Positions 21,528 through 31,306 of a stretch of DNA of 64,000 bases are shown in pieces (the first letter of the stretch is position 1; the number at the start of each line of letters is the position of its first letter). Position numbers and translations under genes: made by a program. The notes beneath the pieces are model-generated. The model did no database searches, was not told the DNA's origin, and saw nothing but the letters and a program-made list of their open reading frames with translations. Source of the stretch: Staphylotrichum longicolle (taxonomy: Eukaryota; Ascomycota; Sordariomycetes; Sordariales; Chaetomiaceae); the NCBI GenBank assembly GCA_019096155.1, contig JAHCVI010000004.1, positions 2,790,001 to 2,854,000 on the forward strand. Reading direction: 5' to 3'.

Positions 21528-22652
21528 ATGTGCATTGTTCTTGTGACGACAGCACACCCCAAGTACGCGCTGGTCGTCATCGACAACCGCGACGAGTACA
21601 TCCTCCGACCAACGAGCCGGCCGCACTGGTGGAAGGCCAAGCCCGAGGTGCCCGCCCCCGCTAACGGGTTAGCAAACGGCGTGAATGGGTCCGCGGAGAG
21701 ACAGGCGCCGAGCGAGGTCGAGGTGCTCTCCAGCCGAGACCTGCAACGAGCCGAGCGAGGAACGTGGCTGGGCATCACCAAGGGTGGCAACTTTGCCGTG
21801 CTGACAAACTACCGCGAGACCGACACAAGCGACGCGGCACATCCCGTCCATGGCACCCGCAGCCGGGGCGGCATGGTGACGGCGTGGCTGGGGGCGGACC
21901 CGGCCGAGTCGACGGAGCAGTTTGTGCACCGCATGCTGGACCACGGCGGGGTCAAGGGCGTCGGTGGTTTCTCGCTGCTCTGTGGCAAGCTGCGGAAGGT
22001 GAAGGGGGAGAACAACATCGAGCCGCTTGCCATCATCTCAAATCGCTGCGACCATGTCGGCCAGGTCCCCCGCATCTGCGGACAGCGCGGGTCCATCTAC
22101 GGCCTCAGCAACGCCACCTACCTCGGACCAGAAGAAGAGAACCAGGAGTCACTATGGCCCAAGATCCGCAAGGGCACAGACATGCTGAACCGCGCCGTCG
22201 CCGCCGCCAGCGACGAGCAGGAGCTGGTCACCTCGCTTTTCGGGATTCTGGACACCGACGACTTCCCCTCCAACCACACCATGGACCTCGAGGAGGGCAT
22301 CCCCTTGCTCAAGGACTCCATCTTCATCCCGGCCTTTGGCGGCAAGGAGCACCAGCAGGAGATGGCCGACGCGCAACAACGCGGCACCGTGAAGCAGACA
22401 GGGCACGACTCGCCCGCCGGCGAGATCCTGACGATCGCGGCACGGCCGGACGAGCAAGTCAACGGCTTCCAGACGGGCCTCTACGGCACCCAGCGGCAGA
22501 CCGTCATCCTCGTCGACTGGGACGGCAACGTCACCTACACGGAGCGCTCGCTGTGGGACAACCACGGCAACCCCATCCCGAGAGGGGAGGGGGACGAGAC
22601 TTTTACGTTCAAGATTGAAGGGTTTGAGCAGGAGGCTGAGCTGCGCAACTAG
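21528..22652 (+). CDS. TANGO2/NRDE family protein
   Basis: Intronless, 374 aa. The N-terminus MCIVLVTT...VVIDNRDEYILRPT carries Cys2, which would become N-terminal after Met removal as in Ntn-type folds, and the NRDE motif at residues 20-23. GTWLGITKGGNFAVLTNYR, RGGMVTAWL and SNRCDHVGQV...YGLSNATY are further family blocks, with TVILVDWDGNVTYTERSLWD near the C-terminus. An Asn/Gly-rich insertion (ANGLANGVNG) in the first loop is typical of fungal copies. TANGO2 proteins are linked to Golgi organisation and to lipid, haem or acyl-CoA handling in animals and yeast; the biochemical activity in fungi is unsettled. The start at 21528 follows a TATAATACAACATG context. Confidence 0.92.
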   Translation: MCIVLVTTAHPKYALVVIDNRDEYILRPTSRPHWWKAKPEVPAPANGLANGVNGSAERQAPSEVEVLSSRDLQRAERGTWLGITKGGNFAVLTNYRETDTSDAAHPVHGTRSRGGMVTAWLGADPAESTEQFVHRMLDHGGVKGVGGFSLLCGKLRKVKGENNIEPLAIISNRCDHVGQVPRICGQRGSIYGLSNATYLGPEEENQESLWPKIRKGTDMLNRAVAAASDEQELVTSLFGILDTDDFPSNHTMDLEEGIPLLKDSIFIPAFGGKEHQQEMADAQQRGTVKQTGHDSPAGEILTIAARPDEQVNGFQTGLYGTQRQTVILVDWDGNVTYTERSLWDNHGNPIPRGEGDETFTFKIEGFEQEAELRN

Positions 22653-23417
22653 GACTGGCCTGTTCTGTTATGTGTTTGTCGATGTTTCTGGACCGCCTAA
22701 AAGGATGCGGACGAATCTTTTATTTCCTTTGGGATAGAGGACGGTGGCATGAGATAGTGATTGGGTACGGAGGGAGTGTTTGGCTGAGCATCACGGCTGC
22801 GGTTGGAAAATCGGCCTTTTTTTTTTGTTTGTCAAGATTAGAGTCTAGAGCATGGTGCCTTTCAGACGGAGTCTGGTCCGGTCAACTGGCGGGATGGGCA
22901 TGGATTGCTGGTGGATTCAAGATAGGTTCACGCACTCTCTCACTCTCGCACGATTCCGGCTGTTGCAGTGCACTCATCCACTCTTGCCAGTTTGAGGTTC
23001 TGTCTCGGAAAGGTTGCTTCTTCGATTTGCAGCGCCTTGATCGTTCTTTCCTGCCTGCCCAACATCCCCATCGCGTCACTGTCGTCGCCATCAGATTTAC
23101 ATCGCACCCATCTGCAGCGACCTCGCCGTCGTCGCTTCCTTGCCAACTTGACCCTCGTCAATACTTTCCTACGGTACTTCTTGGTTCATCACTACCTTAC
23201 CAAACGGCTTTTAGCTCGGGAGTCCTTCCGTATTACCTCAAGATACTCAAGGTGTGTTCCGAATTCTGTAACCGTCGCTCTCAGTCGACCCATCGCCAAC
23301 TTGTTGTTCCACAAATCGCTGCTGCTGACCATCTACACTGCCCGCTCTGAATTACTTCCTTGACTTTACATAATCCCGGCTCTCTTAGCACTATCACTGA
23401 TATCCTGCTAACCCGCG
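22653..23417. other. Spacer with 3' UTR and a pyrimidine-rich leader
   Basis: About 0.77 kb between two plus-strand genes. The last 500 bases are rich in short CT stretches, as in long fungal 5' leaders. No gene seen. Confidence 0.6.
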
Positions 23418-24264
23418 ATGAGCAGGAGGACGCCTCTCGGGCCCCGGAGTTCTGAGGGAAGCTCCTGGTCAGATCTGGATCCCATTGACAATCCCCCGAC
23501 CCCCTACAGCCAGGTCGGATCATCATCTGCTGGCCCGAGCAGGACGGTTGACTCAGGGCGTTCGAGATCAGGAAGATCGAGCTCGTCAGCTGGTCGCCAC
23601 CAACCCGCCGCCTCGGGCTCGGCGAATTTCGCGGCTGAGGGTGCAGAGTCCGGCCCTGAAGCATTGAACAGTACGGCTGCCGCGTCATTGTTGGGCTGCT
23701 AGTAGTCATTCCGTTGCTGATCTCTTCACAGATTTGCTCGCCCACGCAAACAAGGACCATCACTACCAACACATCAACCGAAAAGTTCGACGAGCCTCGG
23801 ACGTACTGTTCTACAAACCGCCGGCCCCAGCACCCCATATCGCGGAGGCTTCCAGCGAGTATCAGAGCGACAACCCCGAGGCGGAACCCACGGTTCCCTT
23901 GTCGGTCGCGGTCGACACCTTGAAGGCGTTGCTGAAGCTGTACTGGCACATGTGCTTCAAAACCTTCCTGGTCCTGATCGCAGCCTTCAGCTCCACGATC
24001 TGGGTGCTCAAATACTCGGCAGGCGCCGACTTTTACATATTTGGTCAAGTAGTGAAGCATTGGGGCCAGTTCTTTGGCCACGCCTGGGCATCTCTGCGGT
24101 TCGTCAACGCCGTCGTCCAGCTCAACGCTGCCAACGCCATCCGTCGGTACACCAAGTTTCTGCCCAAGGCTTGGCAGCCGTGGAAGGAGAGTTACGATTC
24201 CGAGGACGAGGCCAGCGAGGACTCTGAAGACGGAGACCCTTCTCCATCATGGCATTCAGATTAG
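23418..24264 (+). CDS. Uncharacterised fungal membrane protein
   Basis: Two exons, 23418-23670 and 23732-24264, with a 61-nt intron (GTACGG donor, CACAG acceptor), give 261 aa. Residues 1-85 are Ser/Gly/Pro-rich and look disordered. After the intron LLAHANKDHHYQHINRKVRR is a charged helix, and TLKALLKLYWHMCFKTFLVLIAAFSSTIWVLKYSAG contains one or two membrane helices. The C-terminus is acidic (YDSEDEASEDSEDGDPS). I do not recognise a named family. The stop overlaps the first codons of the next ORF by 16 bases on the same strand. Confidence 0.75.
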
Positions 24265-25523
24265 ATGGGGACCCAGTGCCTGGCAACGCTGGGACAACCG
24301 AGATCTATCCTCCGCCACAGTCTTATGCTAGCCGTCATTCCGGTTCTTCTCCATTCATTAGCGATCTTAGCAACGACGAGGACCAAGCGTCCGAGACTAA
24401 ACCAGGAGATATCACGGCATCACAAACCCGAGCCGGAGTTCCAAAGTCCCAGACGCTCAGGGTGCTTAGTATTACTCACTCTATCTCCCACGGCTCGGTC
24501 ACGAGTCGCGGGACCAACAACCGGCATGCCAGCGGGGCGCCTTACACATCAACTACACCAAACCAAACCGCCAGAGATAGTGAAGCATTCTCTCAGCAGA
24601 TCCAGTCGTCCGATGCCCCATCACTGTCTCCTCTCCCGAGACCAACCTCGCCTCAGGCACGCAACCCGACTGAAAACATCAAGGAGATCTCAACAGAGAT
24701 GCCACCCCAGTACTGGGCTGGCCGCTTTGTGGCACTGCACGACCATTTCCACAACGAGCTCCTCGAACCCGATAACCTGGCCCTGATCTGCGAACCCCGG
24801 ACCCAGTCACCGCTCCCCGACCTTACCAGCGCGTCTGCTGCGGCACGAAACAACCCCTCAACCTCGATCTATGCCATCACCCGCGCGTCCCTACCCAGAA
24901 CGCACCTCTTGGGCCAAACTAACTTTTCCCGGCAGCCAAGTCGCATTCCCCAGTCCGCTACGAGCGGCGCCATCCTGCAGAGCACACCCTACAATGTCCA
25001 CTCGAGCCACCACATGGTGCCATCCCTTCGCAACCCTTCCTTTGACCTCAGCGGGCACCATCCTGCCAACTCCTCCTCCACCTTCTTTACCACGGCGCGC
25101 TCTGCTCAGTCTACAATCCACCACCCACGCCTCTTCCCGTCCACGACCGCAACAAACGAGAACTCGATCCCCAAACTCACCCACCATCACCACCACCCCA
25201 AACCACCAACGACAACGTCAACGACAACATCCTCAGCATCCACGACACGATACAGCCGCCCAAAAGAGGGAGGAGAAGACGACGACCGCGCCCGCACCCG
25301 CCGCGTCCTCGCCCACCTCGAAGCCCTTTGCACCACCCCCGCGGCGCTCGGCTCCCTGCGCGCGTGGCAGGCGGCGTATGCGCGCGCGACGGGGCAGGGG
25401 TGGATTGCAAGGTCGCTGCCTCCCTCATATTCTTGGCATTCTTTTGAGTGGCGGCGGATGGGGGGTGATAGGGCGGGATTTGCGAGTGCGGGTGTGGGCG
25501 GGGGTGGTTATGGTTATGGTTAG
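24249..25523 (+). CDS. Uncharacterised fungal protein with MPPQYWAGRF motif
   Basis: 424-codon frame on the plus strand. The N-terminal 145 residues are Ser/Thr/Pro-rich and disordered. EMPPQYWAGRFVALHDHFHNELL and, near the C-terminus, DRARTRRVLAHLEALCTTPAALGSLRAWQAAYARATG are two blocks of the kind conserved among Sordariomycete hypothetical proteins; the function is unknown. The tail is Gly/Tyr-rich. The ATG at 24249 lies inside the last codons of the previous ORF; the next in-frame Met is the one in the MPPQYW block. It may be a separate gene, the second ORF of a shared transcript, or the continuation of the preceding protein after a single-base error. Confidence 0.7.
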   Translation: MAFRLDGDPVPGNAGTTEIYPPPQSYASRHSGSSPFISDLSNDEDQASETKPGDITASQTRAGVPKSQTLRVLSITHSISHGSVTSRGTNNRHASGAPYTSTTPNQTARDSEAFSQQIQSSDAPSLSPLPRPTSPQARNPTENIKEISTEMPPQYWAGRFVALHDHFHNELLEPDNLALICEPRTQSPLPDLTSASAAARNNPSTSIYAITRASLPRTHLLGQTNFSRQPSRIPQSATSGAILQSTPYNVHSSHHMVPSLRNPSFDLSGHHPANSSSTFFTTARSAQSTIHHPRLFPSTTATNENSIPKLTHHHHHPKPPTTTSTTTSSASTTRYSRPKEGGEDDDRARTRRVLAHLEALCTTPAALGSLRAWQAAYARATGQGWIARSLPPSYSWHSFEWRRMGGDRAGFASAGVGGGGYGYG

Positions 25524-25561
25524 GTTATGTTAGTGGAAGGGGAAGGGACAAGGAGGTTGGG

Positions 25562-26110
25562 TTGGGCATGGGGAAGGGAGGAGGGAGGAAGGATTGGGTT
25601 TGGCAGGAGGGGAAAGGGGAGGAGAGAACGAAAGATCAAGACGGGGGGGACAAATATGATGGGGCGCGGAAGAAGCTCGAAGAGAAGCGGAAAAAGTATG
25701 AAGAGATGAAGAGGAAATATGAAGAGAAGACGAAGGAGCTTCAGCAGCGAAAGGAGGAGGTAATCCGTCGGTACGAGGCGGGAGTGGGGAGGCATGGATA
25801 TGGAAAGGGCCCACCCAGTACAGGCGACGACGGCCGGGCTGGGAAACATGAAGAGGAGAATGGAGATGATCAGCACCACAGCCACCACGAGTTTGGCAGG
25901 CGCGGGAGGGAAATGGTGAGGCGGCTGCGGAGGGTTTTGGTCAAGCACAGGGATGGGCGCGAGCATGATGCGCATATCGGGAAGCAAAGCGCCGAGGATG
26001 GATATGACAAGGGGTGTCACGGTCACGACGGGGATGGGTACATGGCCGACGGGGAGAGTTTGGCGGTGGAAGAGAAGGAGAGGGGGAGAAGGTTTTTCAG
26101 CTTTTTCTGA
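25562..26110 (+). CDS. Putative charged coiled-coil protein or C-terminal extension
   Basis: 183-codon frame starting 39 bases after the previous stop. Residues 35-70 form a clear heptad-like coiled coil (KKLEEKRKKYEEMKRKYEE...), followed by a His/Asp/Gly-rich stretch and a basic segment (RGREMVRRLRRVLVKH). The amino-acid pattern looks real, although base composition is strongly purine-biased, which inflates such patterns. It could be a separate small gene or the continuation of the preceding protein across an unrecognised intron or frame error. No family recognised. Confidence 0.35.
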   Translation: MGMGKGGGRKDWVWQEGKGEERTKDQDGGDKYDGARKKLEEKRKKYEEMKRKYEEKTKELQQRKEEVIRRYEAGVGRHGYGKGPPSTGDDGRAGKHEEENGDDQHHSHHEFGRRGREMVRRLRRVLVKHRDGREHDAHIGKQSAEDGYDKGCHGHDGDGYMADGESLAVEEKERGRRFFSFF

Positions 26111-26608
26111 GGAACATCTGTCGGTTGACGGATGGGTGGTATTGGGTTGTTGGGATTGTATCCTGTGGTTTGTTTATGTCATCAGGGGCTGACTCTAACA
26201 GCTCCAATGTTGGGTTATTAGGGGAGTGTCGGTTACGCGGCGCGGCGCATCATGGTCTAGGTAGCCTTTAGAGTGCCGCATGCGGGTGAGTTTTTAGTGG
26301 CTTATTCATTGCTGTAGTGATATGATACACCAAGACTGATAGTACGGATCAGAATTGTTTCTCCCAGCATGGAACGGGAGGAGGTGTCTTGCGTTCAAAC
26401 CAACCACAACCAGGCTCTCAGCTAGGTTTAGACGGCAACCTCACACTCTCAACATGTTGGAATCGGGCTTCTTCGTCAACTCATTATTCCCAAAAGTACC
26501 TTACAGAAAGCTACTACCTGTTTTAAACGCCCAACTCCGTTCTAATGCGCGAAAACCCCAAACCCATCATGCCCAGCTGCCCCTCAACTGGGTCGTCCGT
26601 CGCCCCAA
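26111..26608. other. Spacer between convergent genes
   Basis: About 0.5 kb where the plus-strand ORF block meets the 3' end of the Tfb2 gene. No gene or repeat seen. Confidence 0.6.
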
Positions 26609-28157
26609 TCACTCGGCCTTCTTACGACTCTTGAGGTAGTCGCGCAGCTGCTCAAACTTGCTGGCGTAAAACATGCGCTTGCGGTCGTTGCGCCACACGA
26701 GCACGCCAATCTCCTCGGCGTAGCCGCTCAGCGAGACGTACTCTTCGGCCGAGTCGAAGTCCTTGAACAGGAACCCGGCCGAGGTGCGCATCCGCTCGTT
26801 CTCGAGCTGCCACAGCCGGATCTGGTCGACGACGGTCGGCGGCAGCACGGGCCGCCCCGCGGCGGCGGCGGCGCGCGCCATCTGCTCGTGCGCGTGCGAC
26901 GCCAGGTAGCTGATGATCTGGTCCGCCGTGATGCCGAAGCCGATGGCGCGGCGGATCGAGTCGCGCGTCAGCCGGCCCGTGACCATGCCCGGGAAGCGCA
27001 TGCTCAGCTGGGTGAAGAGGGCCAGGACGGCGATCTGGAGGGGCGAGGACGTGTACGCGTAGAGGCGGTAGTTGGTCTCGATGAAGATGGAGCCCTTGCT
27101 GGCCGCCGAGGTGTCGGGGGTGGTGCCCAGGCTGGACGCGTCGCCCGGGTTGTTGGCGGTCGCGGCGCTGAAGCCGGACGAGACGGACCGGAGGGCCGAG
27201 GCCGAGCTGGTCAGGGTGGTGGCCAGGCGGGTGGGGAAGTACTGGCGCGTGTCTTCGCGCGGGATGTAGATGAGACCGAAATCGACGAGGGCCGGGAGCA
27301 TGTTGCGCCGCGTCTCGGTGAGCGCGTCGGTGTTGTAGGCGCGGCCGAGTTCGAGCGAGGCGAGCATAAAGAGGAACGAGAGCATGTCGATGCTGTCCGA
27401 CTTGCCCTTGGCGCGGTCGGCCGCCTCGAGCCACTGGAGGAGCAGTGTCCAGACCTGAGCGTTGGCCTCCTGCAGCAAAAAGGTGAAGCCTGCTTGCGTG
27501 ATTCCGACGCCGCCCCGCGTATCGTGTCTGCGCTCAACCAGATGTCCCACCAGTAACAGATCCTTCACGCTGCTCTTGGGGCCGCCCGCCGAGCCACCCC
27601 CTCCCGCCTCCCCGTGTACCGGAACGCTGTTGACAACATAGTGTAGAATGTCTTCCCACTTCTTGCGGGCGTAGTTGTCGAGATGCGCAATGTCAATCCG
27701 GGGATCGACAGGGAGCGTGCTCGGCACGCCAAAACTGTTGTGTGTGCCCCCTCCTTCGAGGGCCAGGCGCAGGCTGTTTTTGAAGTTTGTGGTGAGCTGC
27801 ATCTCCTGCGGCCTGTCCTTGCCGGGCGGTGTAATCTGGATGATATGGAGGGAGCGGAGGATCGAGAGGCGCGGGTCGCGGTGCATCTTGCCCTCGGCGC
27901 GCACCCAGACATCGAGCTCGGAGAGGAGCAGTGGCGCGGGCATGTAGAGGAGAGCCTGGACAAAGATTTTGGCTGGGCTCAGCCCGTCAGCAGGAGGCTG
28001 GATGCAGTGAGACACGCAAAGCCATACCCAGCGGCGGCAGCATGCGGCGGAAGATGGCAAAGGCGGTGGACGGCTGCTGGTAGAGCTTCCGAAAGGTAGT
28101 GCCGGGCAGCTTCTCCAGGTAGTCGGAGAGCTGGTACGACTGCTGCGCCGTCGACAT
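26609..28157 (-). CDS. TFB2: TFIIH core subunit Tfb2 (p52)
   Basis: Structural subunit of the TFIIH core that anchors and stimulates the XPB/Ssl2 translocase in transcription initiation and nucleotide excision repair; nuclear. Two exons, 28157-28028 and 27972-26609 (55-nt intron), give 497 aa, the expected size. MSTAQQSYQLSDYLEKLPGTTFRKLYQQPSTAFAIFRRMLP is the conserved start. LSFLFMLASLELGRAYNTDALTETRRNMLPALVDFGLIY, FIETNYRLYAYTSSPLQIAVLALF, MVTGRLTRDSIRRAIGFGITADQIISYLASHAH and RMRTSAGFLFKDFDSAEEY are classic Tfb2 blocks, the last in the Tfb5-binding C-terminal domain. Confidence 0.96.
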
Positions 28158-28560
28158 TTTGGCACACTCTAGCTGTCCGCAGCAGAATTCGGATGTGTGC
28201 TATCGCATTATCGATGTCAGCGTAGCCCGCGCTGCCGGAGGTTGCGATGCGGCAGCGCGATGAGATGGTGGTGATGGTTGTTGGTGGTCGTTTGCGACGG
28301 TTGCAGCAAGTTGCAGTTCCAGGCTGTAAAGTTTCATTCAGCCTTGTTCCATGAGACTGCTATGGACTGGATCGCGGTGGGTCTCAGTCATGCGAACGGA
28401 CAGGGCTGTCTACAGGGGGTCTTTTGGGCTGCTTCGGGCAATCGATTTCCGGGTCCAGGGCTCCAGGCGACGTCACAGTGGGGGTCTCCCGATTGAGGGT
28501 TGTCCCGGGCCGATGAACTTCGTCCCATTTGACTCGGCCTTCAGTTTGCCGAATCCTCCA
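28158..28560. other. Divergent promoter region, Tfb2 / thioesterase
   Basis: About 0.4 kb. The two genes are transcribed away from each other. No specific motif was identified. Confidence 0.55.
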
Positions 28561-29638
28561 ATGCTCGGACGAAAAGCAGCAGCAAAAATGGCAGCAAATA
28601 CGGGTACCAAGTTGAAGCCCCTGAGATTTGTCCGGACGGTATGTCTCACGTTTTCCCAAGTTTCCTCTCGAATCCAACAGTTAACCGAGTCTTGCAGGTC
28701 CTGAACTCGTTCATGGCCGAGTCTGGGCTCGAACCACGGTACAGTCACAAACAACCGCCCCCCTTTGAAGTGAACCGTACCCCGAGCCACAACTAAAACA
28801 TGCACCCCGTGCCACCAGACTCCTTGGTCCAAATGTACGTTGACGGGTCCCACCATCGCCGAGCTCAAGTGGCTGACATTCATAGTTTCGCATCACGAAT
28901 GCCTCCGACGGCAAGGTCGAGTTTGAGCTCGACATCACCAAGGACCACACAGTATGCTAGACACACGATATGTTTCTTGCCTTGAGCTTGTCCCCTGACC
29001 GTCTGCAGAACCGTCTCAAGATCATCCACGGCGGCACCATCGCCAGCCTGGTCGATCTCGGCGGGTCGCTCGCCGTCGCCTCCAAGGGGCTGTACGCCAC
29101 GGGTGTCTCCACCGACCTGACTGGTGCGTTCAAACATCAAAAAGCCCCGGCTGGAGATCAGTGTTGACTTTGGCTGCCCAGTCTCGTACATCAGCAGCGG
29201 CGGCAAGGTGGGGGACACACTCAGGGGTACCGCCGTCTGCGACAAGAGTAAGGACTCTCTCCGTCCTCCGGAGCGGTAATGCTGACACTGACCCTACCCG
29301 ACAGTGGGCAAGACGCTCGCCTACACCCAGGTGACGTTCTGGGACAAGCAGCGGAACTTGGTTGCCCGGGGCAGCCACACAAAGTTAGTACATGCCATCT
29401 TCCGCGCCCAGGATCAGGGCAACATCAAAGCGACTGACATGGTCAAGATTCGTCGTCCACGCCATCGCCTCCAGCACGCCCTTTACCCCACCAGAAGGAG
29501 CACCGATTGCCGAGGACGGAGACCCATGTAAGCGCTGCCCGTTGAAGAATATGCCCATGCGATCCCAGCCGACGCTTAGAAGGTGCATCTCATTTTATAG
29601 CAGGGCCGCTAACCGAACGCGCAGCCCAATCCCAATAA
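28561..29638 (+). CDS. Hotdog-fold acyl-CoA thioesterase (ACOT13/PaaI-like), nine exons
   Basis: Small thioesterase of the 4HBT family, probably hydrolysing acyl-CoA. Phase-consistent exons: 28561-28638, 28698-28738, 28819-28834, 28886-28951, 29009-29123, 29181-29246, 29305-29383, 29448-29527 and 29625-29638; 555 nt, 184 aa. Core motifs are LLGPN (contributed by the 16-nt third exon), GKVEFELDI, NRLKIIHGGTIASLVDLGGSLAV (the HGG active-site helix with its catalytic Asp), GVSTDLT, VSYISSGGKVGDTL and GKTLAYTQVTFWDKQRNLVARGSHTK. The short N-terminus MLGRKAAAKMAANTGTKLK is basic and could target mitochondria; an alternative start is ATG 28588. The last intron has a CTAAC branch site ten bases before its acceptor; without that splice the protein would run on about 40 residues. 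Confidence 0.88.
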
Positions 29639-29773
29639 TGCAGGTTCCCCTTTCTACATAACACCATCGACACCAGTAGAGAGCATAGCGCCATAAGTCC
29701 CAACGTTCAAATGGATATCAAGACATATCAGACCCCCTTGCAGTTCTCCCACCCGTTTTAAATGCCCCCAAAT

Positions 29774-30738
29774 TCAGCCTGACCCATAACCCACCAAAGC
29801 CTCTCCATCACGGACTCGAACCCCCTTATAATCACACCGCACCCCGTCCCCGCCCACCTTTCCACACTCAATCACCACTGCGCCCCCTCCTCCTGACCCC
29901 CTCCATCGCCGCCCCCGCCGCCCCGCCCGTGATCCCGCCGTCCGTCGCGAACCTCGTCTTCGTAAACGCAATGGTCCCAAAGTCGACCAGCGGCACACCA
30001 CCACCGCCGGCCCACAAGTCCTCGACGATCCACTCGGCGCTGAACCGCAGATGAGGGGTGTCCGCTGCTGCTCGTGAGGGTGCCGCTGTCCGTCTGGCCC
30101 GTGCGGTGGTTCGTGACGGAGAACGTCGCCGCGAGGAGGGACGGGGCCGCGGTGACGTTGAGGGTGACGGCGTCGTTGGGCGGATGGCGAAGTCGGCTAG
30201 GAGGCGGAGTGGTGCGGGGACCATTGGAACCTGAGGGATCTGATTGTTAACAACGCTGACTTACTTGGCTTTCATTGGTGGTTTGTTGGTAGGAGGGAGG
30301 GGGAGGGATGCCCGCGTCGTATGTGACATACCACGCCCAGTACCGCGGGATGCTGTGGTTCATGTACATGGCGACGCCGGCCTGCAGGATGGCGTCGGGG
30401 CAGGCGTGTGCGCCGTCGATGCCTACCCAGGCCGAGACGCCGTGGAGCACGTCGCTGTTGCTGCCGGGCGGGAGGCGGACGGGCGGGACCGTGATGGTCG
30501 CGGCCACGGTGCGGTAGCCGGCCCCTGTCAGAACGGCACCCGCCCAGTTTTGAGTGTAGGTTACCGTGGGCGGGTTGGCGTTGGAGTCGCGGGGCAAGAG
30601 GTTCTGGAGACGGGAGCTGGGGCGGGAGCGGCGGCTGGGGACCTGGGGAGAGCTGGTGGGGGGTTCAGCGGTTGGGAACGCGAAGGTGGTGGTGGCGGCG
30701 GTGAGAAGCGTGATGTGTAGGAGGGCAAGGAACTTCAT
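29774..30738 (-). CDS. Secreted glutamic peptidase G1 (eqolisin), frame-disrupted
   Basis: Acid endopeptidase of the scytalidoglutamic/aspergillopepsin II family, secreted. The first exon starts at 30738 with a signal peptide (MKFLALLHITLLTAATTTFAFP) and a propeptide, then YTQNWAGAVLTGAGY, which holds the catalytic Gln, and SAWVGIDGAHACPDAILQAGV. A roughly 100-nt intron with donor GTATGT just after the WAW codons and acceptor CCTCAG at about 30231 joins WAW to FQWSP, matching the family AWYEWYP block. Downstream, NDAVTLNVTA, FSVTNHRTGQT, FSAEWIVED (catalytic Glu) and VPLVDFGTIAFT are all present but lie in different frames. Four single-base shifts, each explicable by plus or minus one in a C or G run, are needed to read through. 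Both catalytic residues survive. Confidence 0.8.
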
Positions 30739-31306
30739 CTTGAAAGTCGCCGTAGCTTTAGGCCTGAGGGCGTGTGGTTGAGAGGAGGATGGGTTTGTTG
30801 TGGGAGGGAAGTTCCGAGCCGTTTCGGACAGTCCCTGTTTTCAAGGTGCGGGATGATTTGAGCCAGGAAAGACCAGAAACAGTCCGAAGCCTGCACACTC
30901 CCCGGGTAGGAGCAACATCTGAACTTAATCTCCTTCACCACCAGGGAAAGGGCGGACCTGGGCTTGCCTCCTCCTGTCACTGCCATCCCAAGTACCATCA
31001 ACTAAGGGCATGTAACGTAATTTTGATGTCGAGAACCCCTTGGTCAGCCATTTGGGTGTGCTAGTCTCAAGAGTGGTGCTTCGACACTGTCACATCCTGC
31101 GACGAGATCTGGGAAAGGTGCAAACTGTGCATTCAAGAAACTGAAAGAAAAGATAATATAACAAAAAGAAAAGCCACGAGCTGATCACGGCCCAACTACT
31201 GAAAAGTATGTACAGCCTTACAAACAAAACATATCACAATGAAGAACCCCCCACTCCACAGCCCTTCCCAGCCTCACTCACAACCCACCACCCCATCCAA
31301 CCCCCC
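30739..31306. other. Spacer upstream of the eqolisin gene
   Basis: About 0.57 kb between two minus-strand genes; it holds the peptidase promoter and the amine oxidase 3' end. Nothing else recognised. Confidence 0.6.

Noticed and set aside
28720..28740. Second tRNA B-box-like match (GGTTCGAGCC)
   Set aside because: Falls on exon 2 and its donor in the thioesterase gene and lacks an A-box and acceptor stem.
29811..29830. B-box-like GGTTCGAGTCC on the minus strand, possible tRNA
   Set aside because: No A-box at the right distance and no cloverleaf pairing; it lies in the eqolisin 3' coding region.
30240..30264. 25-nt intron in the eqolisin gene (GTAAGT...CAG)
   Set aside because: Too short for a fungal spliceosomal intron. 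A donor about 60 bases further upstream with acceptor CCTCAG restores the conserved AWFQW block instead.
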